DNA of 11,347 bases from Methylocystaceae bacterium. Lineage in GTDB: Bacteria; Pseudomonadota; Alphaproteobacteria; Rhizobiales; Beijerinckiaceae. The first letter of the stretch is position 1. Each line of letters starts with the position of its first letter. Position numbers and translations under genes: made by a program. Shown piece after piece: positions 1 through 6,738 of the stretch. The notes beneath the pieces are model-generated. The model ran no database searches, had not been told where the DNA came from, and saw only the letters and a program-made list of their open reading frames with translations. The DNA lies in the NCBI GenBank assembly GCA_003152255.1, contig PLZT01000151.1, positions 8,019 to 19,365 on the forward strand, in the 5' to 3' direction.

Positions 1-130
1 CACATAGCGCGCGACCGAAAACGCCTGATGAATCAGTCGCTGGAAATATGGGCGCTAATTGGTTAACGCTTGGCTTATCGGCCACGGTCAAGCGACGCCA
101 CGAGCGAAGTCAGCGTCGAGGAAATGAAAA

Positions 131-448
131 TCAGCGTGGCGCGAACAGGATCATCGCGGCGCCGGCGAGACAAAGCGCCGCGCCGCCGAAATCCCATATA
201 TCCGGGGAATGGCCCTCGACACCCCACTGCCAGAATAGCGCCAAGGCGATGTAGACGCCGCCGTAGGCGGCGAAGGCTCGCCCCGCCAAAGCCGCCTCGA
301 CGCGCGTCAGCAGAGCGGCGAATAAAATTAGGCTGACGACGCCCGGAGCGACCCAGAGCGCGGAGCGTCCGAGCCTCAGCCAGACCCAGAACGAAAAACA
401 TCCGGCGATTTCGCACAGACCGGCCGCGAAGTAATACACGAAGGTCAT
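131..448 (-). CDS. ynfA: YnfA/UPF0060 family small inner-membrane protein
   Basis: A 105-residue protein made almost entirely of four hydrophobic helices, the usual size for the UPF0060/YnfA family (about 108). Family signatures are clear: [18 protein letters not shown] at residues 12-29, then [19 protein letters not shown] at 57-75, and the closing [12 protein letters not shown]. YnfA proteins have the topology of small multidrug resistance (SMR) transporters and some have been linked to efflux of cationic compounds; the substrate here is unknown. The ATG has a weak ribosome-binding site (GGGA about eight bases upstream). It starts 35 bp after the stop of the PhnA-like gene on the same strand, so the two are probably co-transcribed. 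Family assignment is secure, function is not. Confidence 0.93.
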   Translation of the reverse strand: MTFVYYFAAGLCEIAGCFSFWVWLRLGRSALWVAPGVVSLILFAALLTRVEAALAGRAFAAYGGVYIALALFWQWGVEGHSPDIWDFGGAALCLAGAAMILFAPR

Positions 449-483
449 CGGATATCCCGCTCGCGACGGCTAGTCGCCAGACT

Positions 484-696
484 TCAAGCCTTTTTCACGA
501 ATTCGGTGCGCAGAACCAGGCCCTTGATTTTATCGGACCGGCATTCGATCTCATCCGCATTGTCGGTCAGGCGGATATTTTTGACGAGCGCGCCGCGCTT
601 GAGCGTGATCGAGGAGCCCTTCACCTTCAGATCCTTGACAAGCGTCACATTGTCGCCGTCGGCGAGTTGCGCGCCATTGGCGTCCTTAACGATCAT
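484..696 (-). CDS. Stand-alone PhnA-domain protein (YjdM C-terminal type)
   Basis: A 70-residue protein matching the C-terminal PhnA domain of YjdM, historically called alkylphosphonate utilisation protein PhnA. Seen directly: MIVKDANGAQLADGDNVTLV at the start, then KDLKVKGSSITLKRGALVKN, IRLTDN, and the family-typical ending GLVLRTEFVKKA. The zinc-ribbon domain that precedes this in full-length YjdM (about 110 residues) is absent. The frame stays open a further 84 codons upstream, but the ATG at 696 is chosen because a GGGAGAG ribosome-binding site lies directly before it and the family begins here. The upstream residues are arginine-rich and look like chance open frame. It probably heads a two-gene transcript with ynfA. 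The role of the short form is not established and the name does not prove phosphonate metabolism. Confidence 0.88.
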   Translation of the reverse strand: MIVKDANGAQLADGDNVTLVKDLKVKGSSITLKRGALVKNIRLTDNADEIECRSDKIKGLVLRTEFVKKA

Positions 697-1004
697 TATT
701 TCTCTCCCACAATGCTTTCGAGCGACGCGGATGCGCAAGGCTCCGCGTTGGACGCCGCTGTAATAGCCGCGCGGGGGTCGCGGCGCCAACCCGCCGCCTG
801 TCTCAAAATCACGCAAAAGCTTAAAAAGAGGCGAAGCCCTCGAGGGAACCCTGAAGGCGCGCTTCTCGACCGAGGGCGAAATGTGGCGGCGAGACGCGGC
901 CGAATCCGAAAATCGAGGGAGAACAGCGCCCAAACGCGCGCGCATCACTGATTCGATCCTGCTACGTTCACGTTAGGATCAAATTGTTAACGCGGCCCGG
1001 GGTT
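697..1004. other. Intergenic region upstream of the PhnA-like gene
   Basis: No convincing gene is seen in these 308 bases. They separate the minus-strand four-helix membrane protein from the PhnA-like gene and must carry the promoter of the latter. One modest inverted repeat is present, GATCCT (955-960) and AGGATC (975-980) with 14 bases between. It lies 25 bp past the stop of the membrane-protein gene and contains a direct repeat ACGTT-C-ACGTT. It could be a weak terminator or an operator; there is no T-tract. I could not pick a clear -35/-10 pair. Confidence 0.4.
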
Positions 1005-1484
1005 TCATCCGCCCGACGCTTCGTCATGCTTCGTTCGCGACAACCAGGCGGCGCGCACCGCCAGCGCCGCGGCGCCAAGAAATCCGATGGTCGTCAGGCT
1101 GAAGCTCAGGCCCGCCTGGAACGGAAAATGCGGCTCGGGAATCGACGCCGGGTCGATCTTGGGATGCAGCGCCCGCAAAACAAAAGCCAATGGATTGAAG
1201 AAGGCGCCAAAGCAGCTGGCGCCAACGATCCACCACGGTGGGACAATTGAATATTGCCGAAACAACAGCGCGAAAAGGAACAAGAACTGCGCCATCATGA
1301 GATAGTCGATATGCGCTCTGATGAGATCGGCGCGCTCGAATATCAAACCGGCCAAATAACCGTTCGGGAAGAACAAGGTCACCCCGAGCGCCCACGCCAG
1401 CCCGAGAGCTATGGTGAGACAAAGCGTGGCGAAGGCCAGAAGAAATGTAGTTCGCGTGGAAGTTCGTTCGCTCGTCGCGTTCAT
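1005..1484 (-). CDS. Four-helix membrane protein, possibly styrene-oxide-isomerase-like
   Basis: A 159-residue integral membrane protein with four predicted helices at about 13-37, 58-76, 83-104 and 122-146. The ATG at 1484 is chosen because AGAGGA lies seven bases upstream and because it overlaps the stop of a leader ORF as ATGA; an in-frame ORF start at 1541 would add 19 implausible residues. Conserved-looking features are IRAHIDYLMMAQ at 55-66, PPWWIVGASCFGAFFNPLAF at 82-101, and PHFPFQAG in the last loop. Length, helix count and a histidine at position 58 in an R-A-H motif recall styrene-oxide isomerase, a four-helix haem protein whose axial ligand is (from memory) also His58. That likeness is weak and could be coincidence. 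No styrene-pathway genes are nearby. Gene real; function open. Confidence 0.85.
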   Translation of the reverse strand: MNATSERTSTRTTFLLAFATLCLTIALGLAWALGVTLFFPNGYLAGLIFERADLIRAHIDYLMMAQFLFLFALLFRQYSIVPPWWIVGASCFGAFFNPLAFVLRALHPKIDPASIPEPHFPFQAGLSFSLTTIGFLGAAALAVRAAWLSRTKHDEASGG

Positions 1485-1567
1485 GGTGTCCTCTTGCGTG
1501 AAAGCTCGGCCGATCGAGCGCCGAAGACGCCGGGGCGCCAAAACTCATCGAGCGAGAGTGGCGTCAT
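1481..1567 (-). CDS. Putative 28-residue leader peptide, translationally coupled
   Basis: A short ORF that begins MTPLSLDEFW and ends LSRKRTP. Its ATG is preceded by AAGGAGG with four bases between, one of the best Shine-Dalgarno matches in the window. Its TGA stop overlaps the ATG of the membrane-protein gene as ATGA. This layout predicts translational coupling, so the ORF may set the expression of the downstream gene, or may itself be a small functional protein. The peptide has no run of one regulatory amino acid, so classical attenuation is not suggested. No family recognised. Confidence 0.5.
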   Translation of the reverse strand: MTPLSLDEFWRPGVFGARSAELSRKRTP

Positions 1568-1669
1568 TGGGCCTCCTTCCTCAACGGAGATCCCCCCGGG
1601 AAACGATGGGCAATTTGCCTGATCTTTCCCGAAAGGCCCTCGATCGCTCTCTATTTTGGCGAGATCGCG

Positions 1670-1698
1670 TTGGCCCGACGGCCAAAGCCTGCTTAAAT
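1670..1698 (+). promoter_or_regulatory. Candidate promoter of the sensor kinase operon with overlapping inverted repeat
   Basis: TTGGCC (1670-1675) and TTAAAT (1693-1698) are separated by 17 bases, an acceptable sigma70-like pair with four of six matches each. The -35 hexamer is also the left arm of an inverted repeat TTGGCC-CGAC-GGCCAA (1670-1685), a possible operator. The start codon of the kinase follows 31 bases after the -10 box. Prediction by eye only. Confidence 0.4.
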
Positions 1699-1729
1699 CC
1701 GATCCTCGCGCGAACCGGGAGCACTTTCG

Positions 1730-3130
1730 ATGCCGCTGATCCTCCGCCTCATCCTACGACTGGTCGGCGTTGCTTGCTTTTGTCTCGCGCTCACCGTCGG
1801 TTGGGTGATGCTTGACGCCCACCGCGACGTGGCGGCGCAAACCACGGCCTCGGCCGACCGCGTCGCGCATGAACTCGAGAATTTGTTCTGGCGGGAAATC
1901 CTGTGGCGTCAGAGCATGCGCCGCGACAAAATTTTGCCTATCCCCAACTGGGAAACGATAGCGACCTTGAAGCTGATTTCCCCGGGGGTTTGCATCGCCT
2001 TCGCGCCGGGAGCGGAAGAACCACGCACCATATGCAGTCAGGTGGAAGGCGTGGGAACAACGGCGCCGGAATGGTTTGCAACGGCCTACGAGCGCGCCTT
2101 TGGCGAGGGGGCGCCCGTCGTGCGCGCGCTGACCGTGCGGCAGCCGGAGACGGGCGCGATTGTCGCGACCGCGAATCCGGCGACGGCGGTGCGCCAGGCT
2201 TGGCGACAAATCTCGGTCATCGCGAGCATCGCGGCGTCGATGGCGGTTGCGATCTGCGTTCTCGCCGCCATCGTGATCGCCCATGCGCTGGCGCCCACCA
2301 GGAGCATTATCGAAGGGCTGCGCCGACTTGAGAGCGGACATTATCGCCGTCCGATCGCGCCCGCGACGACAGGGGAATTCGGGCAAATCGCGCGCGCCGT
2401 GAACGATCTCGCGGAGCGGTTGGCGCAAACGACGGCGGAGCGCGTGGCGCTGACGAAACGTCTATTCGAGGTGCAGGAAGAAGAACGGCGCGCGCTCGCC
2501 CGCGACTTGCATGACGAATTCGGCCAGTGTCTAACCGCGTCAATGGCCTTCGCGGCTTCGATTGAAGCGGGCGCGAGCGCGGATCGCCCGGATCTCGCCG
2601 AGGACGCGCGCGCCATCGCGCGCGTCGCCAGCCGAATGATGACGACATTGCGTGAAGCGCTCGCGCGACTGCGTTCGCAAGATCTCGACGAACTCGGGTT
2701 GGAGGCCTGTCTCGTTCAATTGGTCGCGGGCTGGAACACGCGCGCCGAACCGCGCGCTCTCGTGCACCTCGATCTTAGGGGCGACCTCGCGGGCGTGCCG
2801 AGCGCGATCGGAACCAATGTCTATCGCATCGCGCAGGAATGCTTGACCAACGCGATGCGCCACGGCAAACCGAGCGCCGTCTATCTGCGGGTCGAGCGCC
2901 TGGCCTCGCGCGAGGGCGCGCTCGCGCTGACTGTCGAGGACGACGGCGGCGGCGATCCGATGCGAGTCAGCGCCGCGTCGGGACATGGCATTCTCGGCGT
3001 TCAAGAGAGAATCGCCGCGTTTGGCGGCAGTCTGTCGATCGGTCGGGCCGCGCGCGGGGTCCGCGTCGCCGCGCGCATTCCTCTCCTCGCGCCGCTTCCA
3101 ACGCTCGACCGCCAGTTCGCGCCGTCATGA
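1730..3130 (+). CDS. Membrane sensor histidine kinase, NarX/MoxY-like (HisKA_3)
   Basis: A 466-residue sensor kinase of the NarL-system class. Layout: membrane helix at about 3-28, a periplasmic domain at 30-158, second helix 160-187, HAMP-like linker about 187-240, dimerisation domain with phospho-accepting His261 in ARDLHDEFGQ, then a HATPase_c domain. N-box: AQECLTNAMRHG with Asn374. ATP-lid motifs: VEDDGGG at 402-408 and GHGILGVQERI at 418-428. The periplasmic region contains ISPGVCIAF and APEWF and resembles the LapD/MoxY N-terminal domain; MoxY belongs to methanol-oxidation control in Paracoccus. GGGAG eight bases before the ATG supports the start. The stop overlaps the response-regulator start as ATGA, so the pair is coupled. 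The signal sensed is unknown; the MoxY link is an inference from resemblance. Confidence 0.92.
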   Translation: MPLILRLILRLVGVACFCLALTVGWVMLDAHRDVAAQTTASADRVAHELENLFWREILWRQSMRRDKILPIPNWETIATLKLISPGVCIAFAPGAEEPRTICSQVEGVGTTAPEWFATAYERAFGEGAPVVRALTVRQPETGAIVATANPATAVRQAWRQISVIASIAASMAVAICVLAAIVIAHALAPTRSIIEGLRRLESGHYRRPIAPATTGEFGQIARAVNDLAERLAQTTAERVALTKRLFEVQEEERRALARDLHDEFGQCLTASMAFAASIEAGASADRPDLAEDARAIARVASRMMTTLREALARLRSQDLDELGLEACLVQLVAGWNTRAEPRALVHLDLRGDLAGVPSAIGTNVYRIAQECLTNAMRHGKPSAVYLRVERLASREGALALTVEDDGGGDPMRVSAASGHGILGVQERIAAFGGSLSIGRAARGVRVAARIPLLAPLPTLDRQFAPS

Positions 3131-3834
3131 ACCAAATCGCGATTCTGCTGGTGGATGATCATCCCATCGTCCGGGAAGGATACCGCAGCCTGTTGGAGCG
3201 CCAGCCCGGTTGCCGGGTCGTCGCCGAAGCGGATAACGCCGCCTCGGCCTATCAAGCCTATCGCAGCGTGTCGCCCGACCTCGTCATCATGGATCTCTCG
3301 CTTCCCGGCGCCGGGGGGCTGGAGGCCGTCAGGCACATCAGGCAATGGGACAAGGGCGCCCGCATCCTCGTCTTCACCATGCACAGCGGCGCGGCCTTCG
3401 CTCTGAAGGCGTTCGAGGCCGGCGCCTCGGGCTATGTCACGAAGAGCAGCAGCGCCGCCGAACTCGTCCGCGCGGTCGGCGCCGTCGCGAAGGGCGGGAG
3501 AGCGCTCAGCGACGACGTCGCGCGCGAAATCGCCGCCGAGCGTCTGGCGCAAGGGCGCTCGCCGCTCGACGATCTGGGGCCGCGAGAGACGGAAATCCTC
3601 AGACTTGTCGCTTCCGGCCGCACCAGCGAGGAAATCGCGGAGGCGCTAAATCTCAGCACCAAGACCGTTCAAAACTACCACTACCAGATCAAATCCAAGG
3701 TGGGCGCGCGAACCGACGCGCATCTCGTCTGGCTCGCGATCGGCGCCGGTCTCGTCAACGACGACAGGCCGGATGGCTATTCCACCGGCTCGACCGCCGT
3801 GATCTCGATGCCAAAGCCCGATAGGCCCACATAG
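3127..3834 (+). CDS. LuxR/NarL-type response regulator, MoxX-like
   Basis: A 235-residue response regulator partnered with the kinase just upstream. The receiver domain (about 4-120) has the acidic pair Asp10-Asp11, phospho-accepting Asp56 in LVIMDLSLPG, Thr84 and Lys106 in SGYVTKS. A LuxR-type helix-turn-helix follows at about 146-206, with LGPRETEILRLVASGRTSEE and the recognition segment NLSTKTVQNYHYQIKSKVGA. The longer open frame runs 96 codons further upstream, but the ATG at 3127 starts exactly at the receiver domain and overlaps the kinase stop, so coupled translation is expected; no separate strong ribosome-binding site is seen. The last 20 or so residues, after LVNDD, are a polar tail. 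That stretch of DNA also encodes the end of the convergent ribB-like gene, so the tail may have been gained by loss of an earlier stop. Confidence 0.93.
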   Translation: MNQIAILLVDDHPIVREGYRSLLERQPGCRVVAEADNAASAYQAYRSVSPDLVIMDLSLPGAGGLEAVRHIRQWDKGARILVFTMHSGAAFALKAFEAGASGYVTKSSSAAELVRAVGAVAKGGRALSDDVAREIAAERLAQGRSPLDDLGPRETEILRLVASGRTSEEIAEALNLSTKTVQNYHYQIKSKVGARTDAHLVWLAIGAGLVNDDRPDGYSTGSTAVISMPKPDRPT

Positions 3835-4859
3835 GCGCGCGGCTTTGGCGTCGTGCTGCGCAAGCGGATCGAGGAGACGCCCAAATCCTTCAGGATCTGC
3901 GCCCCAAGGCCTACGTCGAACCATTGCCGCCTGCGATTCTCTTCGGCGTTCTCCTCGCGCGGACGCACCACATTAGCGGGCACGCCGGCGGCGCCGTCGC
4001 GCAGATAAACCAGCACTCCCCTGCCCTCGCGAGCGAAGCGCGCCAGCGTTTTCTTAATGGTGTCGGCGCCGCCGAACACATCGCCAATGATGTCGGCGCG
4101 ATGCAGCCGCGCCGGCATGTCGCGGCCATCGCCGATCGAACCGAGCACGAAAGCGAAATGCTGCACGCTGTCGTAAGGCGTGACATAGGCGTAGCCGGTC
4201 AGCGCCCCCGCGGAAGTTTCGACCGGAAAGGTCGCCACGCGCTCGACCAACTTTTCGCGCGATTGGCGGTGCGCGATGAGATCGGCGACCGAAATCACCG
4301 TCAGCTTGTGCTGGAGCGCGAATTGGGTGATTTGCTCGCCTGTCATCACCGAGCCGTCGTCATTGGCGAGTTCGCAGATGACGCCGACCGCCGGCAGGCC
4401 GGCGAGCCGGCAGAGATCGACCGCCGCCTCGGTGTGGCCCGAGCGCATGAGCACGCCGCCTTCCTTGGCGATCAGCGGAAACACGTGGCCCGGCCGCGCG
4501 AAGTCGGCGGCCCCCATATTGCCGTTGGCCAGCGCGCGCACCGTGTTGCAGCGCTGCTCGGCTGAAATGCCGGTGGTGAGGCCGTGGCGGGCGTCCACCG
4601 AAACCGTGAAGGCCGTGCCGAGCGGCGCGTCGTTCTGCGCGACCATGGGCGCGAGATGCAGACGCCGCGCGTCCTCCAGCGTCAGCGGCGCGCAGACGAT
4701 GCCGCAGCAATGGCGTATGATGAAGGCCATTTTCTCGGGGGTGCAGAGCGCGGCCACGATGACCAGATCGCCTTCGTTCTCGCGGTCGTCGTCGTCCGTC
4801 ACGACGACGATTTCGCCGCGCGCGATCGCCTCGATGGCTTGTGTTATTGAATGTGGCAA
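3777..4859 (-). CDS. ribB: 3,4-dihydroxy-2-butanone-4-phosphate synthase with degenerate GTP cyclohydrolase II domain (RibBX-type)
   Basis: A 360-residue two-domain riboflavin-pathway protein. Residues 1-200 are an intact DHBP synthase (ribulose 5-phosphate to DHBP and formate): acidic DDDDRENEGDLV at 22-33, RPGHVFPL at 122-129, and SGHTEAAVDLCRLAG at 140-154. Residues about 200-360 have the GTP cyclohydrolase II fold signature (RLHRADIIGDVFGG at 251-264, GAQILKDLGV, GLSGFGIEI), but the zinc cysteines of a working enzyme (ECLTGD...RCDCG) are absent. The cyclohydrolase half is therefore very probably inactive, as in proteins called RibBX. A separate ribA is needed elsewhere. The start is set at TTG 4859: GGAG lies six bases upstream and MPHSITQAIEAI fits the family N-terminus. 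A TTG at 4892 adds 11 residues with no ribosome-binding site. No FMN riboswitch is visible upstream. Confidence 0.93.
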   Translation of the reverse strand: MPHSITQAIEAIARGEIVVVTDDDDRENEGDLVIVAALCTPEKMAFIIRHCCGIVCAPLTLEDARRLHLAPMVAQNDAPLGTAFTVSVDARHGLTTGISAEQRCNTVRALANGNMGAADFARPGHVFPLIAKEGGVLMRSGHTEAAVDLCRLAGLPAVGVICELANDDGSVMTGEQITQFALQHKLTVISVADLIAHRQSREKLVERVATFPVETSAGALTGYAYVTPYDSVQHFAFVLGSIGDGRDMPARLHRADIIGDVFGGADTIKKTLARFAREGRGVLVYLRDGAAGVPANVVRPREENAEENRRRQWFDVGLGAQILKDLGVSSIRLRSTTPKPRAYVGLSGFGIEITAVEPVE

Positions 4860-4946
4860 GGATGTCTCCGGAACCGCGCGATCAGCCTTCAAAGCGAGAC
4901 GCCAAGAAACGGCTATCGCGGTCGGCGGTCGTTCCAGACATCTAGC

Positions 4947-4960
4947 GCCGCCAGGGCGGC
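4947..4960. repeat. Short GC inverted repeat upstream of ribB
   Basis: GCCGCC-AG-GGCGGC, a perfect six-base inverted repeat 87 bp upstream of the ribB start codon. It may be an operator or only GC-rich chance. Nothing else in the 4860-5007 gap was recognised apart from the hairpin at 4998-5025. Confidence 0.3.
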
Positions 4961-4997
4961 TTTACAAATCCCGCTGATCCCGCGCCGCGCGCGGCCG

Positions 4998-5025
4998 AGC
5001 CTGCCTGTCACTCGATCGGCAGGCT
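4998..5025 (-). terminator. Hairpin at the 3' end of the hypothetical gene
   Basis: AGCCTGCC (4998-5005) pairs perfectly with GGCAGGCT (5018-5025) across a 12-base loop. It spans the stop codon of the minus-strand hypothetical gene. No T-tract follows on the minus strand, so it is at best a non-canonical terminator or an mRNA 3'-end stabiliser. Confidence 0.4.
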
Positions 5026-5421
5026 GCCAGGTTCATGCAAGCGCATGCCGCCGCACTTCGCGCACAGCGCGAAACGATGGCCGGTCTCCCCCGCGAGCAG
5101 GGATTTGGTCGGCTCGCGCCGGATCGGCGCATCCGCCGAATCGGCCGCCACCAGACGGATCTGGATATCGTCGCCGATACGCAAAGCGGTATCCTCGATC
5201 CATTCAACGCTCTGGTCGCCTGAAGACTCCGACGAATCAATGCCGCCAACGCGCAGGTCGAGGCCGTCGATTTCCGCCCCCTCGATCGCTCTGGAGGACG
5301 CTCCCGCGCCTTTGCCCACCCAGGTGAGCATGAAAGATACGGCGCCGCTATGCTCCAAGCCCGCCACCGCGAGTTTTTTCCCGTTTTTCCATATTTCAAA
5401 CGCGAGCACCGGAGCCTCCAT
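5008..5421 (-). CDS. Conserved-looking hypothetical protein with C-terminal CxxC
   Basis: A 137-residue soluble, acidic, probably beta-rich protein with no signal peptide or membrane helix. The N-terminal part reads as strands with WKNGKKLAVAGLEHSGAVSF at 10-29; the middle contains DGLDLRVGGIDSSE, and then RIGDDIQIRLVAADSADAP. This layout recalls a widespread unnamed family of small proteins sharing the LRVGGLDSS and VGDEI patterns; I know no function for it. The C-terminus adds CAKCGGMRLHEPG, a single CxxC that could bind metal only with a partner. The ATG at 5421 is preferred over a TTG at 5466 (15 residues longer); neither has a strong ribosome-binding site. It stands alone, transcribed away from modE. 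Confidence 0.65.
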   Translation of the reverse strand: MEAPVLAFEIWKNGKKLAVAGLEHSGAVSFMLTWVGKGAGASSRAIEGAEIDGLDLRVGGIDSSESSGDQSVEWIEDTALRIGDDIQIRLVAADSADAPIRREPTKSLLAGETGHRFALCAKCGGMRLHEPGSLPIE

Positions 5422-5829
5422 GACCAGCCGATTGGTCCGCCATTTCTCGAATCCGCTGGAGCGCAACTGGTTGTGTTCGAATCGCGATTTTCTTCAAAGT
5501 CCGCCGACCGCCATTTGCGTCCGCCCAAGCTTGCGCGAAACACTATATGGCCGATCCTAACGCATTCATAACGCCGGCCCGCCCTTGCGGTTTGATTAAT
5601 CATCGGCGGCGCCGAGCAATCCGATCGGCCGATCTTGCCTCCGAAATCAGTTTTACAGGCGCCGCCACCAGGCTGACAGCGGCCCGGTCAAATGGACGGG
5701 AAACCCTGCGCGCGCGGCGCCGAACATGTATAATGACCGGCTGGAGTGGAGCCAATGTCGCCAAAATGGCGGCCGCCGAGCCCCTGAATTGCGCTAAGAG
5801 TTATCGGAAGCGATGCGGAGACCCCTCAG
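5422..5829. other. Divergent intergenic region between the hypothetical gene and modE
   Basis: About 400 bases with no convincing gene. A perfect -10 box TATAAT lies at 5729-5734 on the plus strand with no good -35 at the right distance, giving a possible modE transcript starting near 5741. Within that leader is the inverted repeat CGCCA-AAA-TGGCG (5759-5771), a possible operator. No classic ModE box (two TATATA half-sites flanked by CG) was found. GCGGAG at 5815-5820 is the modE ribosome-binding site. Confidence 0.4.
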
Positions 5830-6621
5830 ATGACCGGCGAGAAAATCGACGCCCTTTTGGCGTTGCGCAGCGACGGGCGGCTCCTCGTCGGGCGCGATCG
5901 GATCAAACTTCTCGAAGCCGTGGCCGAACATGGCAGCATCACCAGAGCGGCCAAGGCCGCCGGCTTTAGTTATAAGACGGCCTGGGACGCCGTGGACGCG
6001 ATCAACAATCTGCTGCCGAGTCCCGCCTTTATCACCAAGGCCGGCGGACGTAGCGGCGGCGGGGCGCATGTCACCGAGGAGGGGCGCCGGCTAATTGAGA
6101 CCTTCCACCGGTTGGAGGCGCGCATGTCGCGCATCTCGTCGTTGATCGCGCAGGAGGGTTTCGCCGGTCACGACGATTTCGCGCTGTGGAGCCTTGGCAT
6201 CAAGATTTCGACCCGCAATATGTTTCAGACGGAAGTGGTGGGCGTCCGCAGGTGGCCGGTCGACGTCGAGGTGACGCTAAAGGTGACGGCGGAGAGCGTG
6301 ATTCACGCGATCGTCACCAACGAGGCGGCGGACGAACTGGGACTGGAGCCTGGACGCAAGGCGCTGGCGCTGATCAAATCCTCCTTCGTGCGGCTTTCTC
6401 TCCCGGGCGCGGTGGCCAAGGCCGAGCGCAACAGCTTCAACGGCGTTGTCAGGCGACGAATTGACGCCGAACGCAACAGCGAAGTGCTGATCGACATCGG
6501 TTCGGGCAAAACCATGACGTCGGTGATCGCGCGCCAGACCGCCGAGGATCTCGAAATTCGGCCGGGCATGCCAGCGGTGGCCAGTTTCAACGCGAGCGAC
6601 GTGATTCTCGCGGTCGATTGA
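5830..6621 (+). CDS. modE: Molybdate-responsive transcriptional regulator ModE
   Basis: 263 residues, against 262 in E. coli ModE. The N-terminal winged helix-turn-helix (about 20-95) reads RIKLLEAVAEHGSITRAAKA then AGFSYKTAWDAVDAINNLLP, the ModE/LysR-like DNA-binding pattern, followed by a wing rich in glycine (KAGGRSGGGAHVTEEG). The C-terminal half holds two TOBE/Mop molybdate-binding domains, about 126-190 (ISTRN, VTNEAADELGLEPGRKALALIKSSFV) and 200-262 (RNSFNGVV, RQTAEDLEIRPGMPAVASFN). ModE dimerises, binds molybdate or tungstate, and usually represses the modABC transporter. No mod transport genes are in the window, so this copy is detached from its usual operon. The ATG is backed by GCGGAG nine bases upstream. 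The neighbouring peroxidase is a possible target, but that is only a guess from position. Confidence 0.93.
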   Translation: MTGEKIDALLALRSDGRLLVGRDRIKLLEAVAEHGSITRAAKAAGFSYKTAWDAVDAINNLLPSPAFITKAGGRSGGGAHVTEEGRRLIETFHRLEARMSRISSLIAQEGFAGHDDFALWSLGIKISTRNMFQTEVVGVRRWPVDVEVTLKVTAESVIHAIVTNEAADELGLEPGRKALALIKSSFVRLSLPGAVAKAERNSFNGVVRRRIDAERNSEVLIDIGSGKTMTSVIARQTAEDLEIRPGMPAVASFNASDVILAVD

Positions 6622-6645
6622 TGGCGCGAGATCGCGGGCGCGCCA
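6622..6645 (+). terminator. Hairpin directly after modE
   Basis: TGGCGCG (6622-6628) and CGCGCCA (6639-6645) form a perfect seven-base stem with a ten-base loop, beginning on the base after the modE stop. No T-tract follows, so termination would be non-canonical. It suggests modE and the peroxidase are separate transcripts. Confidence 0.45.
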
Positions 6646-6738
6646 AATGAACGCAGTAGGTTCACAGCCCACGAGCAATCGACTAGAAACCGCCAAGCCC
6701 GGGGCGCGGTCCGCGTGGTCGCGCGTGGCGTAAAACGT

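Noticed and set aside
1..130. Small ORFs at the left edge
   Set aside because: They are out-of-frame runs with no ribosome-binding site or motif; the stretch is simply downstream of ynfA.
697..948. N-terminal extension of the PhnA-domain protein (84 extra codons)
   Set aside because: The residues are arginine-rich and featureless, and a good ribosome-binding site sits directly before the internal ATG at 696.
2839..3126. N-terminal extension of the response regulator (96 codons)
   Set aside because: It lies over the kinase ATPase domain in another frame; the receiver domain begins exactly at the ATG at 3127.
4860..4892. TTG start at 4892 for the ribB-like gene
   Set aside because: No ribosome-binding site precedes it, whereas TTG 4859 has GGAG at ideal spacing and gives the normal family N-terminus.
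4893..5007. FMN riboswitch upstream of ribB
   Set aside because: Searched for by eye on the minus strand; none of the conserved RFN blocks is present and the gap is too short for the full element.
5640..5725. Possible cobalamin or molybdenum-cofactor riboswitch before modE
   Set aside because: A GGGAAA-containing GC-rich stretch is suggestive, but the other conserved blocks of those classes are absent.
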